NCBI RefSeq assembly: GCF_008692035.1
Contig: NZ_VTFG01000001.1
Location: forward strand, 806,001-870,000
Origin: Pseudomonas marginalis
GTDB taxonomy: Bacteria > Pseudomonadota > Gammaproteobacteria > Pseudomonadales > Pseudomonadaceae
Direction: 5' to 3'
Length of the DNA stretch: 64,000 nucleotides
A program made the translations under genes and the position numbers. Positions 33,591-41,424 of this stretch are shown here, piece by piece (the first letter of the stretch is position 1; every line of letters begins with the position of its first letter). The notes beneath the pieces are model-generated. The model worked only from the letters and a program-made list of their open reading frames with translations. It was not told the DNA's origin and ran no database searches.

Positions 33591-34441
33591 GCCACCGCCA
33601 CATCACCGACGTTCTGGCTGCAGGCCGGCGTTGCGATCAGGCGTCGACGCACCGCATTCAGGCGCAGGTTGCGCAGGTACTCCAGCGGACGCATGCCGGT
33701 CACCGCCTGGAAACTGTTCTGCAGGGTGCGCCGGCTGACCCGCAGGTGTTCGCACAGGTCGAGGATGCTCAGCGGGGTATCGCCGCTGGCATCGATCAAC
33801 TCCTGGCAACGCTTGACCAGGTACGCACTCACGGCGAAGTTGCCGCGACGGCAGCGCACCTCATCGGTGGCATTGCTGAACAGGTCGAGAAACGCATTGA
33901 GCAACTCGTCTTCGAGCATGTTCTCGGCGGTTGCACTGATGGCCTCGGGTTGTTGCAAAAGGTGACGAAACAGCGGGTAGATGCGCTGGCGTATCCGCAG
34001 CAGTAACGCGTCATCCACGCACAGCTGGGAGCGGGTGCTCAAGCGCTTGAGCTGGTCGCTGGACAACTCGAAGGCGGCGAGTTTGGCGAAACGCACCGTG
34101 TCGACGTTGAAAGCGAAGAAGTGCGTGCCTTCCGGCGCATGCAGCACAAACTCCTCGCAAGCGCGCAACAGCACCACACTGTGGGTGCCCACCTGCTGGC
34201 CCTGCACGACGGGCTCGCCGCCCAATGACATGGCCGCGCACAGCCGTCCCTTGGGCGCATGGCCGCGCTGCACCACGCGTTTGTCCAATACTTCCTGGAA
34301 GATCTGAAAGCGCTCGGCCGACAGCTGGCGCAGCTCACTGGTCAGGCAGCCGCGCCCCAGTTGGTCATACACCTGCTGCCAGCCCTGGATGGAACCGGCG
34401 TGCAGTTGAGGGTCATTGAAGGTTCGAACTTCGGCAAGCAT
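33536..34441 (-). pseudogene. AraC-family regulator truncated at its C-terminus
   Basis: A 301-residue frame. Residues 1-200 are an AraC-type sensor domain and residues 220-285 hold the first helix-turn-helix (LSILDLCEHLRVSRRTLQNS). The paralogue at 52536 continues past the GD-A-A pattern with GFYHLSHFAAEYQELF, the second recognition helix. Here the sequence leaves the family right after GDVAVAM (residue 285) and ends with 16 unrelated residues rich in F, Y and C. The break at about 33590 coincides with the change to AT-rich DNA. DNA binding is probably impaired. It once likely controlled the operon beside it. Confidence 0.65.
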
Positions 34442-34518
34442 GGTGGTCGTTCCTCGGGGGCCCCGTTGTTGTCATCGGCCTGAAGGGGACTCAAGTCATC
34501 CATGACGGCAGCTGTCGC

Positions 34519-35298
34519 TTACACGGGGGTGGTGTCCGCGGTGAAAAGCAAAGCCAGTTCCGTGCCAAACATCTGTAGGCGGTAGGTGGCGGGCTGGATA
34601 TCCATGGGCGCCAACAACGCACCGGACAGCACCACCTGCCCGGCCTCCACCGGCTGACCGTCGGCCAGCAGACGGCGAACCAGCCAGCACAGGTTGGTCA
34701 GCGGCGGGTCCTCCCGGCCCTCGGTATCGCCTTCGCCGCACAGCGCGCCGGCACATTCCAGGCGATAGGCGACGTGGGTGTGCGCGACGGCATCGAACGC
34801 GCTTCGTGGCCCCAGGCAATACAGCCCCGCCGCCGCATTGTCGGCAAGAAAGGCTCCGACCCCGAACGCCCAGCCCTGCCAACGGCAGTCGGCAATCTCG
34901 AACGCCGGCGCCACTTCGGCAATCGCGTCCAGGATCTGTTCATCGCTGTAGTCACCGGGCGCGAGGCTGCGTCCCAGCACAATCGCCACTTCGATCTCCA
35001 GCTTGGGCTGGATCAACCGCGACAGCGCCACCGCCGTGTTCGGCTGCACGCACATCGCGTCGGTCAGGCCGCCATACACCGGTTCGTCAATGCCGAAGCG
35101 CCGTTGCGCGGCGCTGCCGGCGAAGGCGATCTTCCAACCGCTGAACTGTTCGCCCGCCGCCAGGCGCGCATTCAGCGCCTGGCGTTGCAGGGCGTAGCCG
35201 CCGCGCAGGTCCAACGCTTCGGGGGCCAGTGGCGCAATCGCTTGCACCGCACGCGTGGCCTGGTCTAACTGACTCAATACGCCCGTATCGATGCTCAT
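34519..35298 (-). CDS. 2-keto-4-pentenoate hydratase family protein (MhpD-like)
   Basis: A 259-residue enzyme of the 2-keto-4-pentenoate hydratase / oxo-heptene-dioate hydratase family, of usual length. Recognisable blocks are FSGWKIAFAG, QPKLEIEVAIVLGR (metal-binding acidic strand) and the region around EIADCRWQGW. It adds water to dienols made after meta-cleavage of aromatic rings. The start overlaps the hydroxylase gene by 4 bases, and it is the last gene of the operon. No MhpE-like aldolase, MhpF-like dehydrogenase or MhpC-like hydrolase lies nearby, so its in vivo substrate is open. Confidence 0.85.
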   Translation of the reverse strand: MSIDTGVLSQLDQATRAVQAIAPLAPEALDLRGGYALQRQALNARLAAGEQFSGWKIAFAGSAAQRRFGIDEPVYGGLTDAMCVQPNTAVALSRLIQPKLEIEVAIVLGRSLAPGDYSDEQILDAIAEVAPAFEIADCRWQGWAFGVGAFLADNAAAGLYCLGPRSAFDAVAHTHVAYRLECAGALCGEGDTEGREDPPLTNLCWLVRRLLADGQPVEAGQVVLSGALLAPMDIQPATYRLQMFGTELALLFTADTTPV

Positions 35299-36902
35299 GA
35301 CAGTTGCCCCGCTAACTTGCGTAATACCGCGTCAAGTCGCTCAGGCGTGGTAATGGCGGCGACAAACCGGTCAGGACGCACCACGACGACGCAGTCACGC
35401 ACCCTGGAGAACCATTCGCCGAGGCGGTTATCCACATCCTCCACGCTGATGGCGTCCGTGGCCGTCAAGGGCTGGTGGCGGCCCAGGCCGCTGCGCGAGC
35501 GATTGACCTGGATAAAGCGCGTGTCCCAGCGCGCCCAGAACCTTGCCATGTCTTCGCTCAGTGGCTCACGGGGATTGACCCGGTAACCCAGCACCGCATA
35601 GGAATTGCCCAGCACGTCATCCAGGCGCCGACGCTGGCCCTGGGCGTCTTCGATAAACGGCTGCACAAACAGCTGGCCCACCAGGTCGTCTTCACGCAGT
35701 TCGGCACGTTCGTGATAGACCAGCCCTTTGGTGAGGGTGGCCTTGGGTTTGAACTTGAACTCCAGCAGGTGCGAACGCAGGTTATCGACGCTGTTCACCG
35801 CCTGGAACAACCAGTCGCGCACGCCGGCCATCAACGGGTTGGTCAGCCCCAGTACCGTGCCCATATTGTCGGCCAGGGCCACCAGTTCGGTGGCGTGCCC
35901 GCGACGTTCCTGGTCGTAGCTGGCGAGGATCCCATGGGCCGCACGCCCCTGGATGATCGCGGCCAGTTTCCAGGCCACGTTGGCCACGTCGCGCAACCCG
36001 GAATTAAGGCCCTGCCCGGCCCAGGGTGGCGATATATGCGCGGCATCGCCGACCAGTGCCACACGCCCCTGGACAAACCGCGCCGCCACACGCGAATGGT
36101 GGGTGTAGGCGCGGATACGGATGATATTCAGCGCGTCCACGGCGTCGCCGATATGCCCACGGATCAGGTCGCGAATGGTGTTCTCGTCACACATCTTCGC
36201 CTCGTCCTCGCCCTCCATCAGCATGAATTCCCAGCGCCGCTGCTGGTACGGCAGGTAGATGCACACGAAGGGCCGCTGCGGGTCGGCGTGCAGGGCGGTG
36301 TAAGGCGCATCCAGGGTGTCATTGGCGGTATCGACCACCACCCATTTGCGCGCATGGGTCAGCCCCAGCAGTTCGACGCCCAGCTTTTTGCGTACGGTGG
36401 AGCGCCCGCCATCGGCGCCGATCACGTAATCGGCGCGCAGCTGATAGACCTCGCCCTGGGCATCGCGGACCTGCAAGGTCACGCCCTCCCCATCCTGTTC
36501 CAGCTCCAGCATTTCATGCCCCTGGCGCAACACCACAGTGCTGCGCTGCCCCAGGGTTTCGCGCAGCGTGCCTTCGAGCAACTGCTGCATGAAGATGTTG
36601 CGCATCGGCCAGCCGTACTGCGCGGCACTTGGCTTGACCTCGGCAAAACACACGCCCCGCGCGTTGTAATAACGCAGCGGCACATCGCAGATCATGTCAC
36701 GTACTGCCAATTCGGCGATGCCGATGGCCTGCAACACGCGCAGCGCTTCATCATCCATGCCCACCGCGCGTGGGTAAGGCAGTATGCAGTCGGCAAGCTC
36801 AAGGACGACGCAGTCGATACCGTACATCCCCATATAGTGCGCGGCCGTGATCCCATTGGGCCCGCCCCCGACAATCACAACCTGGGTCTTCTCCTGCTTC
36901 AT
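35295..36902 (-). CDS. FAD-dependent aromatic hydroxylase (MhpA-like)
   Basis: A 535-residue flavin monooxygenase of the class A type, close in length and motifs to 3-(3-hydroxyphenyl)propionate hydroxylase. FAD-binding GGGPNG lies at residues 12-17, the DG motif reads VIGADGGRST, and the second FAD motif reads VALVGDAAHISPPWAGQG. It uses NAD(P)H and O2 to hydroxylate a phenolic ring, preparing it for cleavage. Its partner genes downstream (hydratase) and upstream (VOC protein) fit a meta-cleavage route. The substrate cannot be told from sequence. Confidence 0.85.
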   Translation of the reverse strand: MKQEKTQVVIVGGGPNGITAAHYMGMYGIDCVVLELADCILPYPRAVGMDDEALRVLQAIGIAELAVRDMICDVPLRYYNARGVCFAEVKPSAAQYGWPMRNIFMQQLLEGTLRETLGQRSTVVLRQGHEMLELEQDGEGVTLQVRDAQGEVYQLRADYVIGADGGRSTVRKKLGVELLGLTHARKWVVVDTANDTLDAPYTALHADPQRPFVCIYLPYQQRRWEFMLMEGEDEAKMCDENTIRDLIRGHIGDAVDALNIIRIRAYTHHSRVAARFVQGRVALVGDAAHISPPWAGQGLNSGLRDVANVAWKLAAIIQGRAAHGILASYDQERRGHATELVALADNMGTVLGLTNPLMAGVRDWLFQAVNSVDNLRSHLLEFKFKPKATLTKGLVYHERAELREDDLVGQLFVQPFIEDAQGQRRRLDDVLGNSYAVLGYRVNPREPLSEDMARFWARWDTRFIQVNRSRSGLGRHQPLTATDAISVEDVDNRLGEWFSRVRDCVVVVRPDRFVAAITTPERLDAVLRKLAGQLS

Positions 36903-36964
36903 CGCTGTTCACCGCTTTCTTGTTGTGGTTTTAAACCGGCGTTGCCAAGGCCGCACGCGTGTCA

Positions 36965-37567
36965 TCAGTGCAGCCCGTCAACGCCCTGGATGTCTTCGGC
37001 ACGCAGGCCACCCAGCCGTGCGTGCAGGCGCCCGCGCGTGGCGAAGGCCCAGATCACGATGACTTCGTCCGGCGCGGGGCCGTCGCCGAACATCAGCGAC
37101 ATGCTGTCGTAGTGGGAACGTACGTAGAGCGCATCCTTGTGCGCCAGGGGGACGTCAATGGTCGAACCCGGGCCGCCGCGCTTGCCGGTGGAAGGCACCC
37201 ACGACTTGCCACCGCCCAGCGCGACGCGAATCGGATCGGCGGCCGGGTTGGTCAGGAACGCGTTGCCGTGCTCGTATTCGCCCGCGCTGCCGACCAGGAT
37301 CGCCTTACCATAGCTGACAATCTCATGGGCACCGGCCAGTGCCTGTATGCGCCGGCCGAACTCTTCGCCCAGCAACGGCGATGGGTCGACCAGTTCGGCG
37401 AGCGACTCGCTGTAGCGACCGGCATAGGGGTTGGCGATCACGGCGGCGATCGCGTACTTGAACAGGGGCTCGCCATCGGCCAGCTGGCCGGTTTCGTTGG
37501 CCAGGGTTTCTTCGACAAAGCTGTACCATTTGCGGATGTGATACGTAGCAAAATTCGCGGTTTTCAT
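36965..37567 (-). CDS. Amino acid synthesis family protein (DUF1185)
   Basis: A 200-residue protein of the so-called amino acid synthesis family (DUF1185/PF06684): the N-terminal block is KWYSFVEETLANETGQ, later PYAGRY, VGSAGEYEHGNAFL and HYDSMSLMFGDGPAPDE. Despite the family name, members often sit in catabolic operons and their reaction is unknown. The ATG at 37567 is the natural start, because the upstream extension reads through the neighbouring VOC gene in another frame. It lies 10 bases after that gene. Confidence 0.8.
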   Translation of the reverse strand: MKTANFATYHIRKWYSFVEETLANETGQLADGEPLFKYAIAAVIANPYAGRYSESLAELVDPSPLLGEEFGRRIQALAGAHEIVSYGKAILVGSAGEYEHGNAFLTNPAADPIRVALGGGKSWVPSTGKRGGPGSTIDVPLAHKDALYVRSHYDSMSLMFGDGPAPDEVIVIWAFATRGRLHARLGGLRAEDIQGVDGLH

Positions 37568-37577
37568 CAGGGTTGCC

Positions 37578-38036
37578 TCAAAGTGGGTCGAGTGGATCCA
37601 GGTTGAAATGTCGGCTCGGCGCGCCGGCGGCCTTGAACCGGGCCTTGCCGCGCGCATCGTCGTGTTCGGTCTCGAGGAAGAACTCCATGCGATTGCCGTC
37701 GGGGTCGTTGAAATACACGCCATGGCCGATCTCGTGATCGGTGATCTTCACCACCTCGACGCCCTTGCCCAGCAACATGCCGTAGAGCTGGCGCAGGGTG
37801 GTCATGTCCCCGGCGATTTCCAGGCCGTAGTGCTGCAGGCCCAACCCGCCTTGATGGGCGCCGGGGTCGGCGCGAATCAGGGCGATGTCGTGGTGCTTGC
37901 CGCCAAATGCCATCATGACCCAGCTCTCGCCCCGGGCACTTTCGTGCATGCCCAGGATGTCGGCGTACCAGCGTGCCGACACGTCAGGGTCACTGACCCA
38001 CAGCGATAAGTGAGTCCGCAGGATCTCGATCTTCAT
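37578..38036 (-). CDS. VOC-family protein, possible one-domain extradiol dioxygenase
   Basis: A 152-residue single-domain vicinal-oxygen-chelate protein. Metal ligands are visible: H9 (THLSLWV), a mid-protein histidine (LQHYGLEI) and the glutamate of DPDGNRMEFFLE. The two histidines and one glutamate match type I extradiol dioxygenases and glyoxalases. Most ring-cleaving dioxygenases of this type have two such domains, but one-domain versions exist. Next to an aromatic hydroxylase and a hydratase, ring cleavage is the obvious guess; a lyase or isomerase role is possible. Confidence 0.75.
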   Translation of the reverse strand: MKIEILRTHLSLWVSDPDVSARWYADILGMHESARGESWVMMAFGGKHHDIALIRADPGAHQGGLGLQHYGLEIAGDMTTLRQLYGMLLGKGVEVVKITDHEIGHGVYFNDPDGNRMEFFLETEHDDARGKARFKAAGAPSRHFNLDPLDPL

Positions 38037-38047
38037 GGCGTTATCCC

Positions 38048-39088
38048 TCAGTGCTTTTTGACGATGGATTGATGCCCGGACTTGATCTGCGCAACCGCAG
38101 GCGTCCAGAGCACATCAGCGATCTCGCTGAATTCCCGCCAATGCTTCTGCCAGCCGTCACCGCCATTGTCGGAGGTGAACAAATGCCCGTACTTGGTGCC
38201 CGCCACGATCTGTCGCGGGTTGGCCGGGTTGAAGGCAATCGCCCAGACACAGGAGTTGGGCTGCTGTGGCAGCGGCAGCACGTTCCAAGTGAGTGCGGCA
38301 TCACGGGACACCAGGATCTTGCTGGTGGTGCCGGGGGTGCCATCGGAAATACTCAGGTACAGTTCGTTCTGCGTGCCCAACGGCGCGTTCATGGCGCGGA
38401 TGTAGTACAGGCCGAAGGCTTCGCGACCGATGATGCCGGTCCAGGTCAGCCCCTCGTCCAGGCTGCGGTACACCGCATTGACGCAGACCGCCACAATGAC
38501 TTTCTCGCCGTGGTTGGGCAGCACCAGGATGTTGTGGACGTCGGAGTTGTAGTCCCACAGCAGCCGGTCGTCGACGCGGGTCCAACTGTCGCCGCCGTCA
38601 CGGGAATGGAACAGCCCGCCCTCCTCGAGGCCGAACCACAGCTGGTTGCGGTCAGTGGGGTCATAGGCGAAGGCCAGCAGGCGTGGGCGGCTGACGCCGT
38701 CGCAGAACTCGGGGATTTCCACCGGGGCGCGATCCCAGCTCAGGCCGCCGTCCAGGGTGCGCCACAACACGGCACGCGAAGGCGCGCCGGTGCCGACGAA
38801 AATTCGTTGTGCATCCTGCGGGTCAACCGCAACTTTCCACACGGTTTGCCCGTTGAAAGGCGAATCGATGCGCCGCCAATGCCCACCGGTATCGTGGCTC
38901 ACACACAAGCCCACATCGGTACCGGCATAGATCCGCTCGGGCGTGTCGGGGTGCAGGCTCAAGGATCGGGTGATCGCATCGAACTCCAGGTCCTGCCCCA
39001 GGCCCAGGCGATGCCAGGTACGGCCATCGTCGGCACTGCGGATCACCGCTTGCCCGACGGTGGCGACCAAAAGGGTTCCGTTACTCAT
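38048..39088 (-). CDS. Beta-propeller protein with Asp-box (BNR) repeats
   Basis: A 346-residue protein made of about six or seven propeller blades, shown by repeated Asp-box motifs: SADDGRTW, SHDTGGHW, TLDGGLSW, SRDGGDSW, SLDEGLTW and a weaker TSDNGGDGW. There is no signal peptide and no sialidase active site (no FRIP motif), so it is not a sialidase despite the fold. The start is the ATG at 39088 with GGAG 8 bases upstream. Its place inside an aromatic catabolic operon suggests an enzyme or chaperone-like role, perhaps lactone hydrolysis. Function unknown. Confidence 0.75.
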   Translation of the reverse strand: MSNGTLLVATVGQAVIRSADDGRTWHRLGLGQDLEFDAITRSLSLHPDTPERIYAGTDVGLCVSHDTGGHWRRIDSPFNGQTVWKVAVDPQDAQRIFVGTGAPSRAVLWRTLDGGLSWDRAPVEIPEFCDGVSRPRLLAFAYDPTDRNQLWFGLEEGGLFHSRDGGDSWTRVDDRLLWDYNSDVHNILVLPNHGEKVIVAVCVNAVYRSLDEGLTWTGIIGREAFGLYYIRAMNAPLGTQNELYLSISDGTPGTTSKILVSRDAALTWNVLPLPQQPNSCVWAIAFNPANPRQIVAGTKYGHLFTSDNGGDGWQKHWREFSEIADVLWTPAVAQIKSGHQSIVKKH

Positions 39089-39100
39089 CACAGATGCTCC

Positions 39101-39895
39101 TCAGATATAGATGCCACGGGTCAAGCCACCGTCGATGCCGATGGATTCGCCCGTCACTGCGCCAGCTTTTGGCGATGCCAGGAAGCCGATCAGCCAGCCC
39201 ATTTCAATCGGTGCGAGGGTGCGGCGAATCGGTGTCGCGTCGATGTAGGCCTGCTCGACCTGCTGCGCGGTCTTGCCTTGCTTGACGGCTTCGCGGTCGT
39301 ACAGCTCCTGGATATGCGGGGTATCCACCACGCCCGGGTGGATCAGGTTGACCGTGATCCCCGACGGGCCGAGCTGGTCGGACAGGGTCTTGGTCATGTG
39401 CGCGATCGCCAGGTTGCGCATGCCCGAAAGCACCTTGCTGCTGCGCCCGGTGAGGCCGCCGATGTTGATGATGCGTCCGAAGCCGGCCGCCTTCATGTGC
39501 GGGGTCACAGCCTTGGCGCAGCGGAAATAGCCGATCACCTTGGTGTTGAGGTCCGACAGCAACTCATCGTCGCCGGCGTGTTCGATGTCATTGCGCACCA
39601 CACCCGATGGCGCCGCGGCCCCGTTGACCAGGATGTCGATGCGGCCGAAATGCTTGTGAGCCGCCTCGACCATCTCCGACACGGCCTTCATGTCATTGGT
39701 GTCGCAGAACAGCGGCAGCACTTCATTGCCGGTCTGTGCACTGATCTCTTCGGCCGCCAGCTGCAGGAACGCCATGCGCCGCGCGCAGATCACCACCTTG
39801 CAGCCTTCCTCGGAGAGAAAACGTGCGACTTCCTTGCCGATGCCCATACCGCCACCGGTGACAATGGCCACGCGGCCTTTCAATTCCAGATCCAT
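39101..39895 (-). CDS. SDR-family protein with altered catalytic triad
   Basis: A 264-residue short-chain dehydrogenase/reductase. The cofactor motif TGGGMGIG (residues 13-20) and the downstream VNGAA strand are normal. At the active site the usual serine, tyrosine and lysine are all changed: the strand reads NIGGLTGR and the YxxxK helix reads SGMRNLA, so Ser, Tyr and Lys become Gly, Ser and Asn by alignment. A subfamily with SxxRN in this place exists. It may use other residues or have a non-redox role. It sits in the middle of the eight-gene operon. Confidence 0.8.
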   Translation of the reverse strand: MDLELKGRVAIVTGGGMGIGKEVARFLSEEGCKVVICARRMAFLQLAAEEISAQTGNEVLPLFCDTNDMKAVSEMVEAAHKHFGRIDILVNGAAAPSGVVRNDIEHAGDDELLSDLNTKVIGYFRCAKAVTPHMKAAGFGRIINIGGLTGRSSKVLSGMRNLAIAHMTKTLSDQLGPSGITVNLIHPGVVDTPHIQELYDREAVKQGKTAQQVEQAYIDATPIRRTLAPIEMGWLIGFLASPKAGAVTGESIGIDGGLTRGIYI

Positions 39896-39922
39896 AGCAA
39901 TTACCTCGTGTGATTATTCAGT

Positions 39923-41413
39923 TCAGGCCAGATCGACAAACACGCTTTTGGTCTCGGTGTAGGCATCGATCACGTTCTTGCCCATTTCCCGGCCCCAGCC
40001 GGATTGTTTGTAGCCACCGAACGGTGAAGAGGGATCGACCACGTTCCAACAGTTGATCCATACCGAGCCGGCCTTGAGCTGTGCCGCCACGCGGTGCGCC
40101 GAGCGCAGGTCGCGGGTCCACAGGCCGGCGGCGAGGCCATACGGCGAATCGTTGGCGCGCAGCACCAGGTCGTCGATGTCGGTCCAGCTCATGACGGTCA
40201 GTACCGGGCCGAAGATTTCTTCGCGGGCCACGCAGGCGCGCTCGGCACGGTCGAGGAACACGCTCGGTTGAATGAAGTGCCCACGCTCCAGGTGCGCGGG
40301 GCGCTCGCCGCCACAGATCAGTTCGGCACCCTCCTCCCGGCCCCGCTGCAGGTAACCCTTGACCGTGTTCAACTGCCGCGCAGACACCAACGGCCCCATG
40401 CTGTTGGCCGGGTCCAGGCCATTGCCCAGCACATAGGCGGCGGCATGGCGCTGCAATTCTTCGAGCACCTGGTCGAGCACACTGGCGTGCACATACAGGC
40501 GCGAGCCAGCCGTGCACACCTGGCCCTGGTTGTAGAAAATCCCATCGGCGGCCCCCTTGGCGGCGCGCACAATGTCGGCGTCGGGCAGGATGATGTTCGG
40601 CGACTTGCCGCCCAGTTCCAGCGAGACCTTTTTCATGTTGCCGGTGGCCGCCTGGGCGATCAGCCGCCCAACCTGGGTCGAGCCGGTAAAGGCGATCTTG
40701 TCCACGTCGGGGTGCTGTGCCAGCGGTGCACCCGTGTCGGCACCCAGGCCGGTGATCAGGTTGACGACGCCGGCGGGGAAACCTGCGGCCTCGATCAGTT
40801 GCACCAGGCGGATCGCGACCAGCGGGGTCTGCTCGGCGGGCTTGAGCACCGCCACGCAACCGGTGGCCAACGCCGGGCCGAGCTTCCACACGCACATGGT
40901 CAACGGGAAGTTCCACGGCACGATCAGCGCGCAGACCCCCACCGGTTCGCGCAACGTGTAGTTGAGCATCGGCGCGCCGCTGGCCGGGGATACGGGCAGC
41001 GTGCTGCCTTCGATCTTGGTGGGCCAGCCGGCGAAGTAGCGAATGATGTTTGCCGCGCTGGCCGCCTCACCGCGCGCGTTGGCGATAGGCTTGCCGTTCT
41101 CCAGGGTGATCAGTTGCGCCAGTTCCTCGCGGTGCTGATCCAACAGATCGGCCAGGCGAAACAGCAACAGGCCGCGCTGCGCCGGTGACTGCAAGGCCCA
41201 CGTGCCGGTGAAGGCTGCGCGGGCGGCCGCAACGGCCGCATTCACATCGCGTTCATCGCCTTGGGCGACTTCGGCCAGGGTCTGTTCGGTGGCCGGGTTT
41301 TCCACGGCAAAGCGACGACCGCCGACGGCGTCCTGCCAGGTGCCGCCGATAAACAGGCGACCGGGCTGCGCCAGGAATGCCTGGACGGCAGGTAATAATT
41401 CGAGCGGATGCAT
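39923..41413 (-). CDS. Aldehyde dehydrogenase (NAD(P)-dependent)
   Basis: A 496-residue ALDH superfamily enzyme of normal length. The general base E266 (SLELGGKSPN) and nucleophile C300 (NQGQVCTAGS) are present, and the cofactor-binding PWNFPLTM and FTGSTQVG blocks are intact. The ATG at 41413 has GGAG upstream; the open frame beyond it only runs into the previous gene. It follows a ThDP-dependent enzyme by 11 bases. If that enzyme is a 2-oxoacid decarboxylase, this one would oxidise the resulting aldehyde to an acid. Confidence 0.88.
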   Translation of the reverse strand: MHPLELLPAVQAFLAQPGRLFIGGTWQDAVGGRRFAVENPATEQTLAEVAQGDERDVNAAVAAARAAFTGTWALQSPAQRGLLLFRLADLLDQHREELAQLITLENGKPIANARGEAASAANIIRYFAGWPTKIEGSTLPVSPASGAPMLNYTLREPVGVCALIVPWNFPLTMCVWKLGPALATGCVAVLKPAEQTPLVAIRLVQLIEAAGFPAGVVNLITGLGADTGAPLAQHPDVDKIAFTGSTQVGRLIAQAATGNMKKVSLELGGKSPNIILPDADIVRAAKGAADGIFYNQGQVCTAGSRLYVHASVLDQVLEELQRHAAAYVLGNGLDPANSMGPLVSARQLNTVKGYLQRGREEGAELICGGERPAHLERGHFIQPSVFLDRAERACVAREEIFGPVLTVMSWTDIDDLVLRANDSPYGLAAGLWTRDLRSAHRVAAQLKAGSVWINCWNVVDPSSPFGGYKQSGWGREMGKNVIDAYTETKSVFVDLA

Positions 41414-41424
41414 AGTCGACTCCT

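Noticed and set aside
33386..33600. tRNA gene as ICE attachment site
   Set aside because: Looked for a T-loop (GGTTCGAATCC-like) and acceptor stem beside the integrase; none seen.
35475..37112. A 545-codon open frame on the plus strand
   Set aside because: Antisense to the flavin hydroxylase and DUF1185 genes. High GC leaves few stops; composition (many H, Q, G) is typical of a shadow frame.
38048..39088. Sialidase annotation
   Set aside because: Asp-boxes are present but the FRIP motif and the arginine triad are not; only the fold is shared.
38051..39913. A 620-codon open frame on the plus strand
   Set aside because: Lies opposite the propeller and SDR genes, both with clear family motifs. 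No motif of its own.
39918..40916. A 332-codon reverse frame overlapping the aldehyde dehydrogenase
   Set aside because: Arginine- and proline-rich shadow in another frame of the ALDH, which has all catalytic residues.
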